Shown here: piece after piece, positions 53,192-64,000 of the stretch | Layout: each line of letters starts with the position of its first letter | Position numbering within the stretch: position 1 is the stretch's first letter | DNA from: SLRI01 sp964460465 | GTDB taxonomy: Bacteria > Pseudomonadota > Alphaproteobacteria > Geminicoccales > Geminicoccaceae | Direction of reading: 5' to 3' | NCBI GenBank assembly: GCA_964460465.1 | Contig: CAYWSB010000007.1 | Location: 1-64,000, forward strand | DNA length: 64,000 nt | Translations under genes and position numbers: made by a program | The notes under the pieces: model-generated | The model's database searches: none | What the model was told of the DNA's origin: nothing | What the model saw: the letters and a program-made list of their open reading frames with translations, nothing else

Positions 53192-54037
53192 TCAGCCGGT
53201 GGCCGTGAATCCCCTGAGCGGCATGCCGGGCGCGCGCTGCAGCCAGTTGTCGGGAGCGTAGCGGCTGGTCCCGTCGATCAGGTGCAGCGTGTAGGCATGG
53301 CGCGAGCGCGGCGAGCGGTTGGCGGCACTGCGGTGCGGCAGCCGGCCGTGCAGCACGACCAGATCGCCCTTCCCGGCCTCAAGCGGCACCAGGCCCTCGG
53401 TCGGCAGGGGCCCGGCGGCCAGGGTCTCCAGCCGGGTGGTCCAGCCGTCCCGGCGAAACCGGGCGGCCAACGGGCGGCGGTGGCCACCCGGCTCGGCCAG
53501 GAGGCAGCCGTTCTCGAGCGTCGCATCCTCGAGCGCGAACCAGAAGCCGATGCAGCTCTCCGGCTCGGTGTGCAGGAAGGTGCCGTCCTGGTGGCAGGCG
53601 ACCTCGCCGCCGATCCGCGGCTGCTTGAAGATGTACATCGATTGCAGCAGCAGCGGCCGGACGAGCCCGAGATCGGCGGCCAGGGCGGCGAGCCCGGCCG
53701 TCCGCGAGAAGGCGTCGAAGACGGGATCGAGGTCGTGCAGCGCGTGGCCGACCTTGTTGATGGCGAGCGCCTTGTCGACCGCGAGGCGTCCCTCGCCGTC
53801 GAACGCCTCGGCCTCGAAGAAGAAGCGGATCTTGTCGCCGGAGTCGAGGAAGTAGCGGTCCTGGGCGTGGCGGTGGTCGTCGGTGGAGAAGACCGTGGCG
53901 AGCCCGGTCGGGTCGAACGCGGCCAGGAGCTCGTCCATCCGCGCGCGCAGCTCGTCGCAGGCAGCGGCCGGCACGAAACCCCGGAGCTGCAGGAAGCCCT
54001 GGCGTTGCCACAGGGCCAGCTCGGCCCCGGTCAGCAT
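53192..54037 (-). CDS. Phytanoyl-CoA dioxygenase (PhyH) family protein
   Basis: 281 residues. The non-haem iron facial triad is visible: His and Asp in VACHQDGTFLH and the distal His in VVLHGRLPHRSAANRS; Arg in SPRSRHAYTLH would bind 2-oxoglutarate. The substrate is unknown. The ATG at 54037 overlaps the upstream quinone oxidoreductase by 7 bp, so the two genes form an operon. Confidence 0.9.
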   Translation of the reverse strand: MLTGAELALWQRQGFLQLRGFVPAAACDELRARMDELLAAFDPTGLATVFSTDDHRHAQDRYFLDSGDKIRFFFEAEAFDGEGRLAVDKALAINKVGHALHDLDPVFDAFSRTAGLAALAADLGLVRPLLLQSMYIFKQPRIGGEVACHQDGTFLHTEPESCIGFWFALEDATLENGCLLAEPGGHRRPLAARFRRDGWTTRLETLAAGPLPTEGLVPLEAGKGDLVVLHGRLPHRSAANRSPRSRHAYTLHLIDGTSRYAPDNWLQRAPGMPLRGFTATG

Positions 54038-55038
54038 CGGCCGCGCCCCGTCTCCAGGATGATCTTGCCGATGTGCCGGCTCGATTCCATGAGCCGGTGC
54101 GCCTCGGCCGCCTGCTCGAGCGGCAGGACGGCATGAATGATCGGCTGCACCGCACGCCTGGCGAGCAGTGGCCAGACCTTGGCCTCGAGCGCCCTGGCGA
54201 TCCGCCCCTTCTCCTCGACCGAGCGCGGCCGGAGCGTCGAACCGGTCCAGGTCAGCCGCTTGAGCATCAGTGCCGCGAAGTTGGCCTCGATCCTCGAGCC
54301 GCCGAGCCAGGCGATCTGCACGAGGCGCCCCTCCATGGCGAGCACCTTGAGGTTCTTGGCCACGTAGTCGCCGCCCACCATGTCGAGGACGACGTCGACG
54401 CCGCGCCCGTCCGTGACCTCCTGCACCACGGCGACGAAGTCCTCGGTCTTGTAGTCGATCGCCCGCTCCACCCCGAGCTTGGCGCAGAAGGACTGCTTCT
54501 CCGCCGAGCCCACGGTGGTCAGCACCCGGGCGGCGAAGATCCGGGCGAGCTGGATGGCGGTGGTGCCGATCCCCGACGTGCCGCCGTGCACCAGCAGCCA
54601 CTCGCCGGGCACCAGCCGGCCACGCTCGAACACGTTGGTCCAGACGGTGAAGAAGGTCTCGGGCACGCCCGCCGCCTCGACCATCGAATAGCCGGCCGGC
54701 ACCGGCAGCACCTGCGGCTCGGGCACCGCCACGTACTCGGCGTAGCCGCCACCGGCAGCCAGCGCGCACACCGGCTCGCCGACCGCGTAGCGCCGGCAGC
54801 CCGGGCCGGTGGCGGCGACCACGCCCGCCACCTCGAGCCCGGGCAGGTCGCTGGCCCCCGGCGGCGGGGCGTAGCCGCCCAGCCGCTGCAGCACGTCCGG
54901 GCGATTGACCCCTGCTGCATGGACCTCGATCAGCAGCTCGCCGGCACCGGGTGCGGGCACCGGCCGGCGGGCCGGCCGCAGCACCTCGGGCCCGCCGGCA
55001 CCGACGATCTCCACACAGCGCATCTCCCGCTCGTCCAC
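54031..55038 (-). CDS. NAD(P)H quinone oxidoreductase (PIG3/QOR type)
   Basis: 335 residues, medium-chain dehydrogenase superfamily without the zinc sites. The N-terminal substrate domain reads VHAAGVNRPDVLQRLGGY; the Rossmann fold contains LLVHGGTSGIGTTAIQLAR and VDVVLDMVGGDYVAKNL. It reduces quinones or enals with NADPH. First gene of a two-gene unit with the PhyH protein. Confidence 0.92.
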   Translation of the reverse strand: MDEREMRCVEIVGAGGPEVLRPARRPVPAPGAGELLIEVHAAGVNRPDVLQRLGGYAPPPGASDLPGLEVAGVVAATGPGCRRYAVGEPVCALAAGGGYAEYVAVPEPQVLPVPAGYSMVEAAGVPETFFTVWTNVFERGRLVPGEWLLVHGGTSGIGTTAIQLARIFAARVLTTVGSAEKQSFCAKLGVERAIDYKTEDFVAVVQEVTDGRGVDVVLDMVGGDYVAKNLKVLAMEGRLVQIAWLGGSRIEANFAALMLKRLTWTGSTLRPRSVEEKGRIARALEAKVWPLLARRAVQPIIHAVLPLEQAAEAHRLMESSRHIGKIILETGRGRC

Positions 55039-55104
55039 GCGCCCGCTCCCCGGCTGCTCCTGCGCGGGCGAGCTTAGTCGTCCGGCCGGACCCTGCCAAC
55101 CGGC

Positions 55105-55323
55105 TCAGCCGAGCAGGCAGAGGATGCCGTAGCAGCGGCCGAGAAGACCCCTGAAGACCAGCAGGAGGAGCAGGTCGAGGGCGAGCAGCAGGGCCAGGAG
55201 CGGCAGGCCAAGCCACAGCAGGACATGGAGCACAGCCCAGCCGGTCGGCCGAGGCGCCGGCAGATGGCGCCCGGCGACCGCGCCGCCGGGACGGGGCGAG
55301 GAACGTTGTGCGGCTTTGCGCAT
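55105..55323 (-). CDS. Small bitopic membrane protein
   Basis: 72 residues, MRKAAQRSSPRPGG then two closely spaced very hydrophobic stretches (VLLWLGLPLLALLLALDLLL and VFRGLLGRCYGILCLL). No family recognised. It is divergent from the FemAB-like gene with 40 bp between the starts. Confidence 0.5.
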   Translation of the reverse strand: MRKAAQRSSPRPGGAVAGRHLPAPRPTGWAVLHVLLWLGLPLLALLLALDLLLLLVFRGLLGRCYGILCLLG

Positions 55324-55363
55324 TGCTCTACTTAGAGGCGATATTCGCGGAGGACCAGACCCG

Positions 55364-56302
55364 ATGATCGGTTGGCGCGAGGTCACGTCCGCCGCCACCT
55401 GGCAAGCGCTACTCGCCGCGGCCGATCGATCGAGCCTGCAGCAGAGCTGGGCCTACGGCGCGGCGGTGGCGGCGGCGGGCCACGGCGTCCATCGGCTGGG
55501 CCGGCAGGAGGCGGGCTCGCTCACCGCCCTGGTGCAGCTGCTTCGCCGCCCTCTCGCCTGCGGGCTCGGCTTCGGCCTGGTCCTGCGCGGGCCGGTCTGG
55601 CTCGCCGGCCGGCCGGACCCACGGCAGGAGGAGCGCCTGCTGTGCCAACTGCTGCCCTGGATCGGCCGGCAGGCGCTGCTCTGGCAGCCCGACGACGCCG
55701 ACGCGGCGGACCGGCGGGCCGGAGCGCGCCGCGTCTGGACCGGTGCCTCGACCGTGCTGCTCGACCTCGACCGGCCGCCGGGCGCGCTGCGCGCGGCCCT
55801 CGACGGCAAGTGGCGCAACCGGCTCGTCCGGGCGGAAGCGGCACCGCTCACCTTGCGCCGCTGCCGGCAGGGCCCGTCCCTGGACTGGCTGCTGGGCGAG
55901 ACCGAGCGGCAGCGGCAGGCACGCGGCTATGCAGGCCCCGCCCCCGCCTTCACGAAGGCGCTCGCCGCCGCCAGCGGGCCGGATGCGCTCTGCCTGACCG
56001 CCGAGCACGGGGGCAACCCCGTCGCCGGCATGCTCTTCCTGCGCCACGGCCGCACCGCCACTTGGCAGGTCGGCGCCACGACGGCGGCGGGCCGCCGCCT
56101 CGGCGCCCACCACCGGCTGCTCTGGGCCGGCATCGCGGCGCTGGCCGAGGCGGGCTGCACCACGCTCGACCTCGGCCTCGTCGACACCGTGACCAGCCCC
56201 GGCATCGCCCGCTTCAAGCTCGGCACCGGCGCCGCACCGCTCACCCTCGCCGGCAGCTATTTCCTGCCCCCGCGGCTGCGGCAGCCGCGCCGACCCGGGT
56301 AG
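55364..56302 (+). CDS. FemAB-like GNAT acyltransferase
   Basis: 312 residues, ATG with GGAGG about 10 bp upstream. Two GNAT-like halves: the first with LQQSWAYGAAVAAAGHGVHR, the second (PF13480-like) with KWRNRLVRAEAAPL, GNPVAGMLFLRHG and TSPGIARFKLGTGAAPL. Related proteins join amino-acyl groups to cell-wall or lipid precursors. The acceptor cannot be told here. Confidence 0.82.
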   Translation: MIGWREVTSAATWQALLAAADRSSLQQSWAYGAAVAAAGHGVHRLGRQEAGSLTALVQLLRRPLACGLGFGLVLRGPVWLAGRPDPRQEERLLCQLLPWIGRQALLWQPDDADAADRRAGARRVWTGASTVLLDLDRPPGALRAALDGKWRNRLVRAEAAPLTLRRCRQGPSLDWLLGETERQRQARGYAGPAPAFTKALAAASGPDALCLTAEHGGNPVAGMLFLRHGRTATWQVGATTAAGRRLGAHHRLLWAGIAALAEAGCTTLDLGLVDTVTSPGIARFKLGTGAAPLTLAGSYFLPPRLRQPRRPG

Positions 56303-57386
56303 GGGTCGTCACGGTCGAGCGCGATGCCGAAGCACCCCGGACGACCGGTCGCTCCCGGACTTCCATGCAAACGATGGCCAAGCCGCACCTGCGCGAGCGT
56401 AGCCGAGCAGCTTGACGGCAACGACCCCAAGCAGGGAAGGCCCCGAGGACAGCGGCAGGATCGGCCGGCGACCCGTCCGCCCGCCGCCAGCCAGCCGCAC
56501 CGATGATCGGCACGACGCCGGCAAAAGAGCGGCATGAAATAGTCACGATCTCTACTCGACATGACAGGACCAAGCCTGGTCATCCACGATTTTCGTCAGA
56601 AAATCGGCCAGTTGTCTCAAGAGATCGGCGCCCACCCGGGAAGGTTACGAGACGTTTCACCGGCTTGCGATCGACCGCCGGCGCGGCCCGATGCCGGGGC
56701 AGCCGGCAAGCCCGGCGACGAAGCCGCGGCCGATCCAGGTCGAGGCGCCTGAAGCCGCGGGCCGTCAAGGACTGCCGCACAGCCGAGTGCGCCAAGCTGG
56801 CCCAATCCGGCTTCGCTGCCGACAGCAATCTCGGCGGTGGCGCCCCGACCTGCCGGCAGGCCGTTGCCGGGCGGGGGCGACCCCTTCCCGACGGCGACCG
56901 GCGGCGGCAAGAAGGCCGCGCGGTGGCCGTCGTTCACCCTGCGACGGCTCCGGCCCTCGCTCGCTTCGCAATCAGCAGCGGCTGCCTCCTGGCGCGGCTG
57001 GGCCACCATGACGCTCGGCAACATCGAGACGGAAATCGGCGTCGCCTGTCACCACCTCAGCCAGAGGCACGCCCGGCGCTACCTCGCCGGCCGCGCCAGC
57101 CGCCTCAACCGCCGCCACCAGCTCGACACAATCGGCTCGACACAATGACCAGGCGGCTGATGTGGCCCGCGCTGCAGGCCAAGCCGCGCCCGTCTCGAAT
57201 CGTCGTCGCTGCATGAGAATTGTCGATAGTCAGATCTCGTTATCGCCGCTCGCTCGTCGTCGTCAGACCGCCGGCGCTGTTCATTTTTGCGCTTGGCGGT
57301 CGGTTCCGTTTCTGCCATGAAGCGTAGTTGGCGCAGGTCACGCGCCGCAAATCAGAACAATAAGCGACACGAGCACCCGACCCCCG
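56303..57386. other. Gene-poor region before the SNF2 helicase
   Basis: About 1.1 kb without an intact gene. The only recognisable content is a transposase remnant near its right end, listed separately. The rest, including slightly A+T-richer stretches near 56520-56600 and 57230-57380, shows no frame with plausible protein sequence. Confidence 0.55.
56990..57148 (+). pseudogene. Remnant of an IS1595 (ISXO2-like) transposase C terminus
   Basis: The + strand frame reads NIETEIGVACHHLSQRHARR, then YLAGRASRLNRRHQLD, which matches the H-H-V-S-x-x-H-L-x-R-Y-L-A-E-F-x-F-R-Y-N-x-R end of ISXO2-like transposases. No upstream transposase core, DDE motif or terminal repeats remain. Confidence 0.5.
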
Positions 57387-60716
<3,330 letters not shown>

Positions 60717-60731
60717 GCCGCGGCGGCCGGC

Positions 60732-61259
60732 TCAGGGCTCGGCCACGGCCTCGCTCACGCTCCCGCCGGTGAGCCGGACGAGCTCCGCCAGGCTCGTGGG
60801 AAACACGCAGTACGGGTGGCCGGCCGCGGCGTAGAGCGTCCCGAACCGGCCGAGGCTCGCGTCGATGGCCGTCGGCAGGGCCGTCGCATGGCCCAGCGGC
60901 GGCACCCCGCCGATGGCGAAGCCGGTGGCGCTGCGGACCAGCTCGGCCGAGGCGCGCTCGACCGGGCCGGCCAGGCCCAGAACCCCGGCCAGCGCCGCGG
61001 TCCGGCAGCGGCGGTCGCCGGCGACCAGGGCCAGCACCGGCCGGCCGTCGACCGCGAAGACCAGCGACTTGACGATCGCCCCCACTGGCACGCCCAGGGC
61101 CGCCGCGGCGTCGGCCGCCGTGCGCGCCGTGGCGGCAAGCTCGACCACCTTGCCCGCCGCACCGGCCTCCGCCAGCGCCGCGACCACCCGCTGCACCGAG
61201 CGCCCCGCCAGAGCCCCGGTCGGCTCCGGCGCCATTGCAGCGCCCGCTTCGTCCCGCAT
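60732..61259 (-). CDS. YbaK/EbsC-type aminoacyl-tRNA deacylase
   Basis: 175 residues from ATG at 61259; an in-frame ATG at 61235 would also fit. The family fold is visible: TAADAAAALGVPVGAIVKSL with the conserved Lys, LALVAGDRRC, AIGGVPPLGH with Gly-Gly-x-x-P and the C-terminal YCVFPTSLAEL. Relatives hydrolyse misacylated Cys-tRNA-Pro or similar. It ends 13 bp from the convergent helicase gene. Confidence 0.85.
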   Translation of the reverse strand: MRDEAGAAMAPEPTGALAGRSVQRVVAALAEAGAAGKVVELAATARTAADAAAALGVPVGAIVKSLVFAVDGRPVLALVAGDRRCRTAALAGVLGLAGPVERASAELVRSATGFAIGGVPPLGHATALPTAIDASLGRFGTLYAAAGHPYCVFPTSLAELVRLTGGSVSEAVAEP

Positions 61260-61533
61260 CGTCCTCGCTCCGCTTCGCCCGGCGGTGTCCGGATAGCCCA
61301 ACGCGCCAGTCGCGTCGAGCCGCCGCCCCCTGCAGGGCGATCAGGCCTCGGCATCCCCCGTTTCGGGAAGTCTCCACCCGGTTCGCGGGAGCCTCCCCTC
61401 ATCCGCCGGCCCGGCCGGCCGCCCGCCGCCTGGCCTTCGGGTGCGCGCCGACGAGCTGCGTCGCGACCCGCCCGCCTGGAGGCCGCGCCCGTGCGACCAC
61501 CCCGGGAAACCCACCACCCAAAGGGATCCGCTC

Positions 61534-62904
61534 ATGCAGCTCGTCGCCCAATCGAGGCTCCAAGCCGTCGGGCCGGCGGTCCATGGCGGTGGCAGCGATG
61601 CGCTGCGCCTGATCGTCTTGCGCCGCAATGATGCCGCCCTCGAGCGAATCGGCGATAACAACCCCAGGGGTGCCATCATCGACGCGCCGGCGATCGGCCC
61701 GGCGCACCCGGACCTGCCCGTCACCGCCGTCCACGGCAGGGGGAGCAATTGGCTGCGCCTGATGAGCCGGCGTGCGTCCGCCGCCGCGGGGGCCGGCACC
61801 ATCACCCGCCTCGGCGACAGCGGCACGGAGATCGGCGAGCCGAACGGCTCGGGCGATCTCGCCCGGGTCGGCGGCCCGCTGGTGGCGGTCGCGATCCGCA
61901 CCGTCGGGTCGGACAGGCTGCGCATCCTCCTGCTCGGCGTGACCAGCGACAGGGAGTTCTCGCGGCGGGCCCATTCGCGGCATCTGGCCGGCAGGATCAC
62001 GGCCCCACCGTCGATCTGCCTCGTCGGCCCCTCGGGCGCCCCCGGCGGCCCGCCGACCACCGGCTTGCCCGGGCCCAGGCTCGACGCCACCGCGATCCGC
62101 ACCAGCACCGGACGGCTCGAGGTGATCACCTTTCGGGTCGAAGGCGACGGCGTCGCGCGGGCGAGCGACGGCGGCAACGCCGGGCCGCACATCACCGGCC
62201 GCCCGGCGATTGTCGCCTCGCCGAAGGAGGGCATCGTCGTCGCCACCGCCCGCGAGGCCGACAGCGGCCAGCTCGTGCTGCAGTGCTGGCAGGTGGGCGG
62301 CACCGGGACGCTGGCGCAGCGGAGCACGCGCTTCGGCGCGACCATGATCGCGACCCCCGGGCTGGCCTTAGCCCCAAACATCCCCGCCAGCCTCGACGAG
62401 GCGCAGGGCGTGGTCGCGACGGCGGTCGCCCGCGGCCGGGTGGCTGGCTTGAAGGTCGACCGCTGGCACCTCCAGCGTGACGTGACGGCCCGGAAGGACA
62501 TCCGGCGCTCGGGCGCGTTCGCGGGCCTCGTCGCGGGCTCGCCCGGAATGGTCGGCGCCATGACCGGCACGGTCGCGCACGACGGGGTGCCGCGGGCCAC
62601 TTCACCTTGGCGCATCGCGAGCCCGACACCAGCCGGCTGCGTGTGCTGCGCTCGCGGTCCGGCCGACCCGCGGCGGGCGATGCTGCGGCGCTGCCCTCCC
62701 CCATCGGACCCGCCCACCGGGCGAGGCCGAGCCTCGTCCCCGGTCCGGGCCGACCGCCTTGCGGGCCGACGGCCGCGACGTCAGGCGGCGCCGTCCGCCA
62801 CCGCTTCGCCGCCGGCGTGGCGTCAGGCCGACAGGCCTCGAGCGCACGGTCGCAGCCGCAGGTGCCGGGTGGTCGCGACAGCAGCGTGCGCGTCGGCGGC
62901 GTGA
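61534..62904 (+). CDS. Propeller-like repeat protein, probably frameshifted near its 3' end
   Basis: 456 residues as read. Repeated units of about 55-65 residues share a pattern: VTAVHGRGSNWLRLMS ... ITRLGDSGTEIGE, VAVAIRTVGSDRLRILLL, DATAIRTSTGRLEVITFRVE, VVATAREADSGQLVLQCWQV. This looks like blades of a beta-propeller. After about 62590 the frame loses the pattern (Cys- and Pro-rich), while another frame continues it (TLAHREPDTSRLRVLR). A frameshift or sequencing error there is likely, and the genuine C terminus is unclear. No signal peptide seen. Confidence 0.55.
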   Translation: MQLVAQSRLQAVGPAVHGGGSDALRLIVLRRNDAALERIGDNNPRGAIIDAPAIGPAHPDLPVTAVHGRGSNWLRLMSRRASAAAGAGTITRLGDSGTEIGEPNGSGDLARVGGPLVAVAIRTVGSDRLRILLLGVTSDREFSRRAHSRHLAGRITAPPSICLVGPSGAPGGPPTTGLPGPRLDATAIRTSTGRLEVITFRVEGDGVARASDGGNAGPHITGRPAIVASPKEGIVVATAREADSGQLVLQCWQVGGTGTLAQRSTRFGATMIATPGLALAPNIPASLDEAQGVVATAVARGRVAGLKVDRWHLQRDVTARKDIRRSGAFAGLVAGSPGMVGAMTGTVAHDGVPRATSPWRIASPTPAGCVCCARGPADPRRAMLRRCPPPSDPPTGRGRASSPVRADRLAGRRPRRQAAPSATASPPAWRQADRPRAHGRSRRCRVVATAACASAA

Positions 62905-63686
62905 CCATCCGGGCCACCCGAGGGGCCGGCCGGCGATGGGTCGCCGCCGGTCGCACCCGCGCTGCGGCCACCCGGCGGAACACCGGGGTCCGGCTCGGCA
63001 CGTTGCGCCCGACGCGCATCGTCCGGGCTCGTCGACGCGCCGGGCCAGCCCGCCTCGCGGCGCGAGCACCGCGTCCGCCTGGCGCGGGGCTCCCGAACGC
63101 GACCGGTCGCGACCTCGGCACGTCACCCATGGGAGGCCGACCCTGTCCGGGGCCGTGGGCCGCTGCCACGCGGGCCGGGGGATGCGGCCGGTCGTGTTGC
63201 CGCTGCCTCGCGGGCGGCTGCACGCCGGGCTCGGTGATCGGGTCCGCCGGGTGGTGAAGAGCCCCTGTCCGCGGCTCCGCGCGGGGGGTTCCCGCGAGCC
63301 TCGGGCATGCACGCCGCGCGCCGGCTGCACGGCCCGCAGGCCTCCAGCCGCGTCCGCGGGCGGACCGACCCTTCGATGCTGAGGCCGCCTCGGCGGGCGG
63401 TCGTCCGTGCCGCCACCGCGGCGCCCGGCCACGGTCGGGGATGGCGGACGCCGGCGCCGGCGCCGTCGGCACTGCGGCAGGCGCGCTACAGCGGCCGTCA
63501 CGAACGCGGCCATCTGCCTCGCTCCGGTCGCCTTGCAGCAATCGGTCGGCTACATCATGTGTTCGTTTCATGCCGATCCCTCGGGTCGGCACCGCCGCGA
63601 GCCGGCCCGTCGTGCGTCGCTTCAGTACCCGCGCCGCCGGCGCGGCGCCCGCTGGCGGTCCGCCCGAGTGCCAAGGAGATGCCCAG
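62905..63686 (+). other. No clear gene
   Basis: Very GC-rich and open in several frames, but none has a good start or normal protein composition. It may hold the degraded 3' part of the propeller protein. AAGGAG at 63673-63678 is the ribosome site of the next gene. Confidence 0.5.
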
Positions 63687-64000
63687 ATGGCCCAGGCTGC
63701 TGCCCGGGTGTCGGTCGAGCTGCCGGCCGGCGACCTCTTCGACTACGAGCACCTCGCCGCGACCCCGCTGCGCACCGACCCCTACGGCCACGTGCTGGTC
63801 GAGGACTTCGTCAATCCGGCCTGGCAGGCGGCGCTGGTCCGCGACTACCCGCAGATCACCGGCCCCGGCAATGTCGAGCCCGGCGACGTGCCGCACGGGC
63901 CGGCCTTCGACGTGCTGCTGGAGGAGCTGCAGAGCGAGCGCTTTCGCGACGCGATCGCCGCCAAGTTCGGCCTGGATCTCAGCCGCACGGAGCCGACCAT
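63687..64000 (+). CDS. 2OG-Fe(II) oxygenase-like protein, 5' part only
   Basis: 104 residues visible before the window ends. ATG with AAGGAG 8 bp upstream. YGHVLVEDFVNPAWQAALVR and GPAFDVLLEELQSERFRDA, then KFGLDLSRTEPT, match the start of SM-20/2OG-Fe(II) oxygenase-type proteins found in polysaccharide and secondary-metabolite loci. The metal-binding H-x-D lies beyond the window. Confidence 0.72.
   Translation, partial: MAQAAARVSVELPAGDLFDYEHLAATPLRTDPYGHVLVEDFVNPAWQAALVRDYPQITGPGNVEPGDVPHGPAFDVLLEELQSERFRDAIAAKFGLDLSRTEPT

Noticed and set aside
62192..63592. Long minus-strand open frame after the propeller-like gene
   Set aside because: Pro/Arg/Ala-rich with no recognisable domain, and it overlaps the repeat-bearing + strand frame.

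Overview
This is a GC-rich chromosomal window (roughly 70 % G+C outside the cas operon) from an alphaproteobacterium, probably a Rhodospirillales/Geminicoccales-type organism. That placement is inferred from composition, the thrS-infC pair, the heterotetrameric-type sarcosine oxidase beta subunit and the TRAP and BTLCP families; no rRNA or other phylogenetic marker settles it. Almost every gene uses G/C-ending codons, so long antisense open frames are common and were ignored. A run of exactly 100 N at 32813-32912 marks a scaffold join.

Region 1 (1-8594) is a type I-C CRISPR-Cas locus read right to left: cas5c, cas8c, cas7, cas3, cas4, cas1, cas2, a leader, and the leader-proximal end of an array that leaves the window at base 1. 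The order is odd. cas3 sits between cas7 and cas4 instead of first, and a frameshifted remnant of a different Cas3 HD domain lies where cas3 normally sits, upstream of cas5c. The interference genes are clearly poorer in G+C than cas4-cas1-cas2, so the locus looks like a mosaic.

Region 2 (8595-10060) has no convincing gene but is dense in repeats: diverged direct repeats carrying MITE-like elements, five copies of a 20-bp motif about 32 bp apart, and six copies of an 11-bp motif at about 20-21 bp period.

Region 3 (10061-26174) holds a PhnD-like periplasmic protein overlapping a GGDEF-EAL enzyme, a TRAP transporter (dctPQM), a Sel1 lipoprotein, thrS, infC, an Xaa-Pro aminopeptidase, a GNAT gene cut by a 121-bp TA-flanked MITE, a GXWXG/DUF4334 protein, a GlxA-type regulator and an orphan soxB.

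Region 4 (26187-43327) is the most unusual part. About 17 kb holds 18 genes, mostly unrecognised, organised as tight operons: at least five lipoproteins, a PG-binding-like domain, an active-looking lytic transglycosylase overlapping a paralogue that lost its catalytic Glu, a Lon-like Ser/Lys domain fused to a membrane anchor, and an ExbB/MotA-like membrane protein followed by a TonB-shaped protein. It reads as a dedicated envelope-spanning machine of unknown function.

Region 5 (43332-64000) carries a Stf0-like sulfotransferase with a DUF6473 protein, two large glycosyltransferases, a BTLCP peptidase, a small secreted protein, a Ca/Na antiporter, a PhyH dioxygenase with a quinone oxidoreductase, a FemAB-like acyltransferase, an IS1595-like remnant, a SWIM-SNF2 helicase, a YbaK-type deacylase, a propeller-like protein that is probably frameshifted, and a 2OG-Fe(II) oxygenase cut by the window end.
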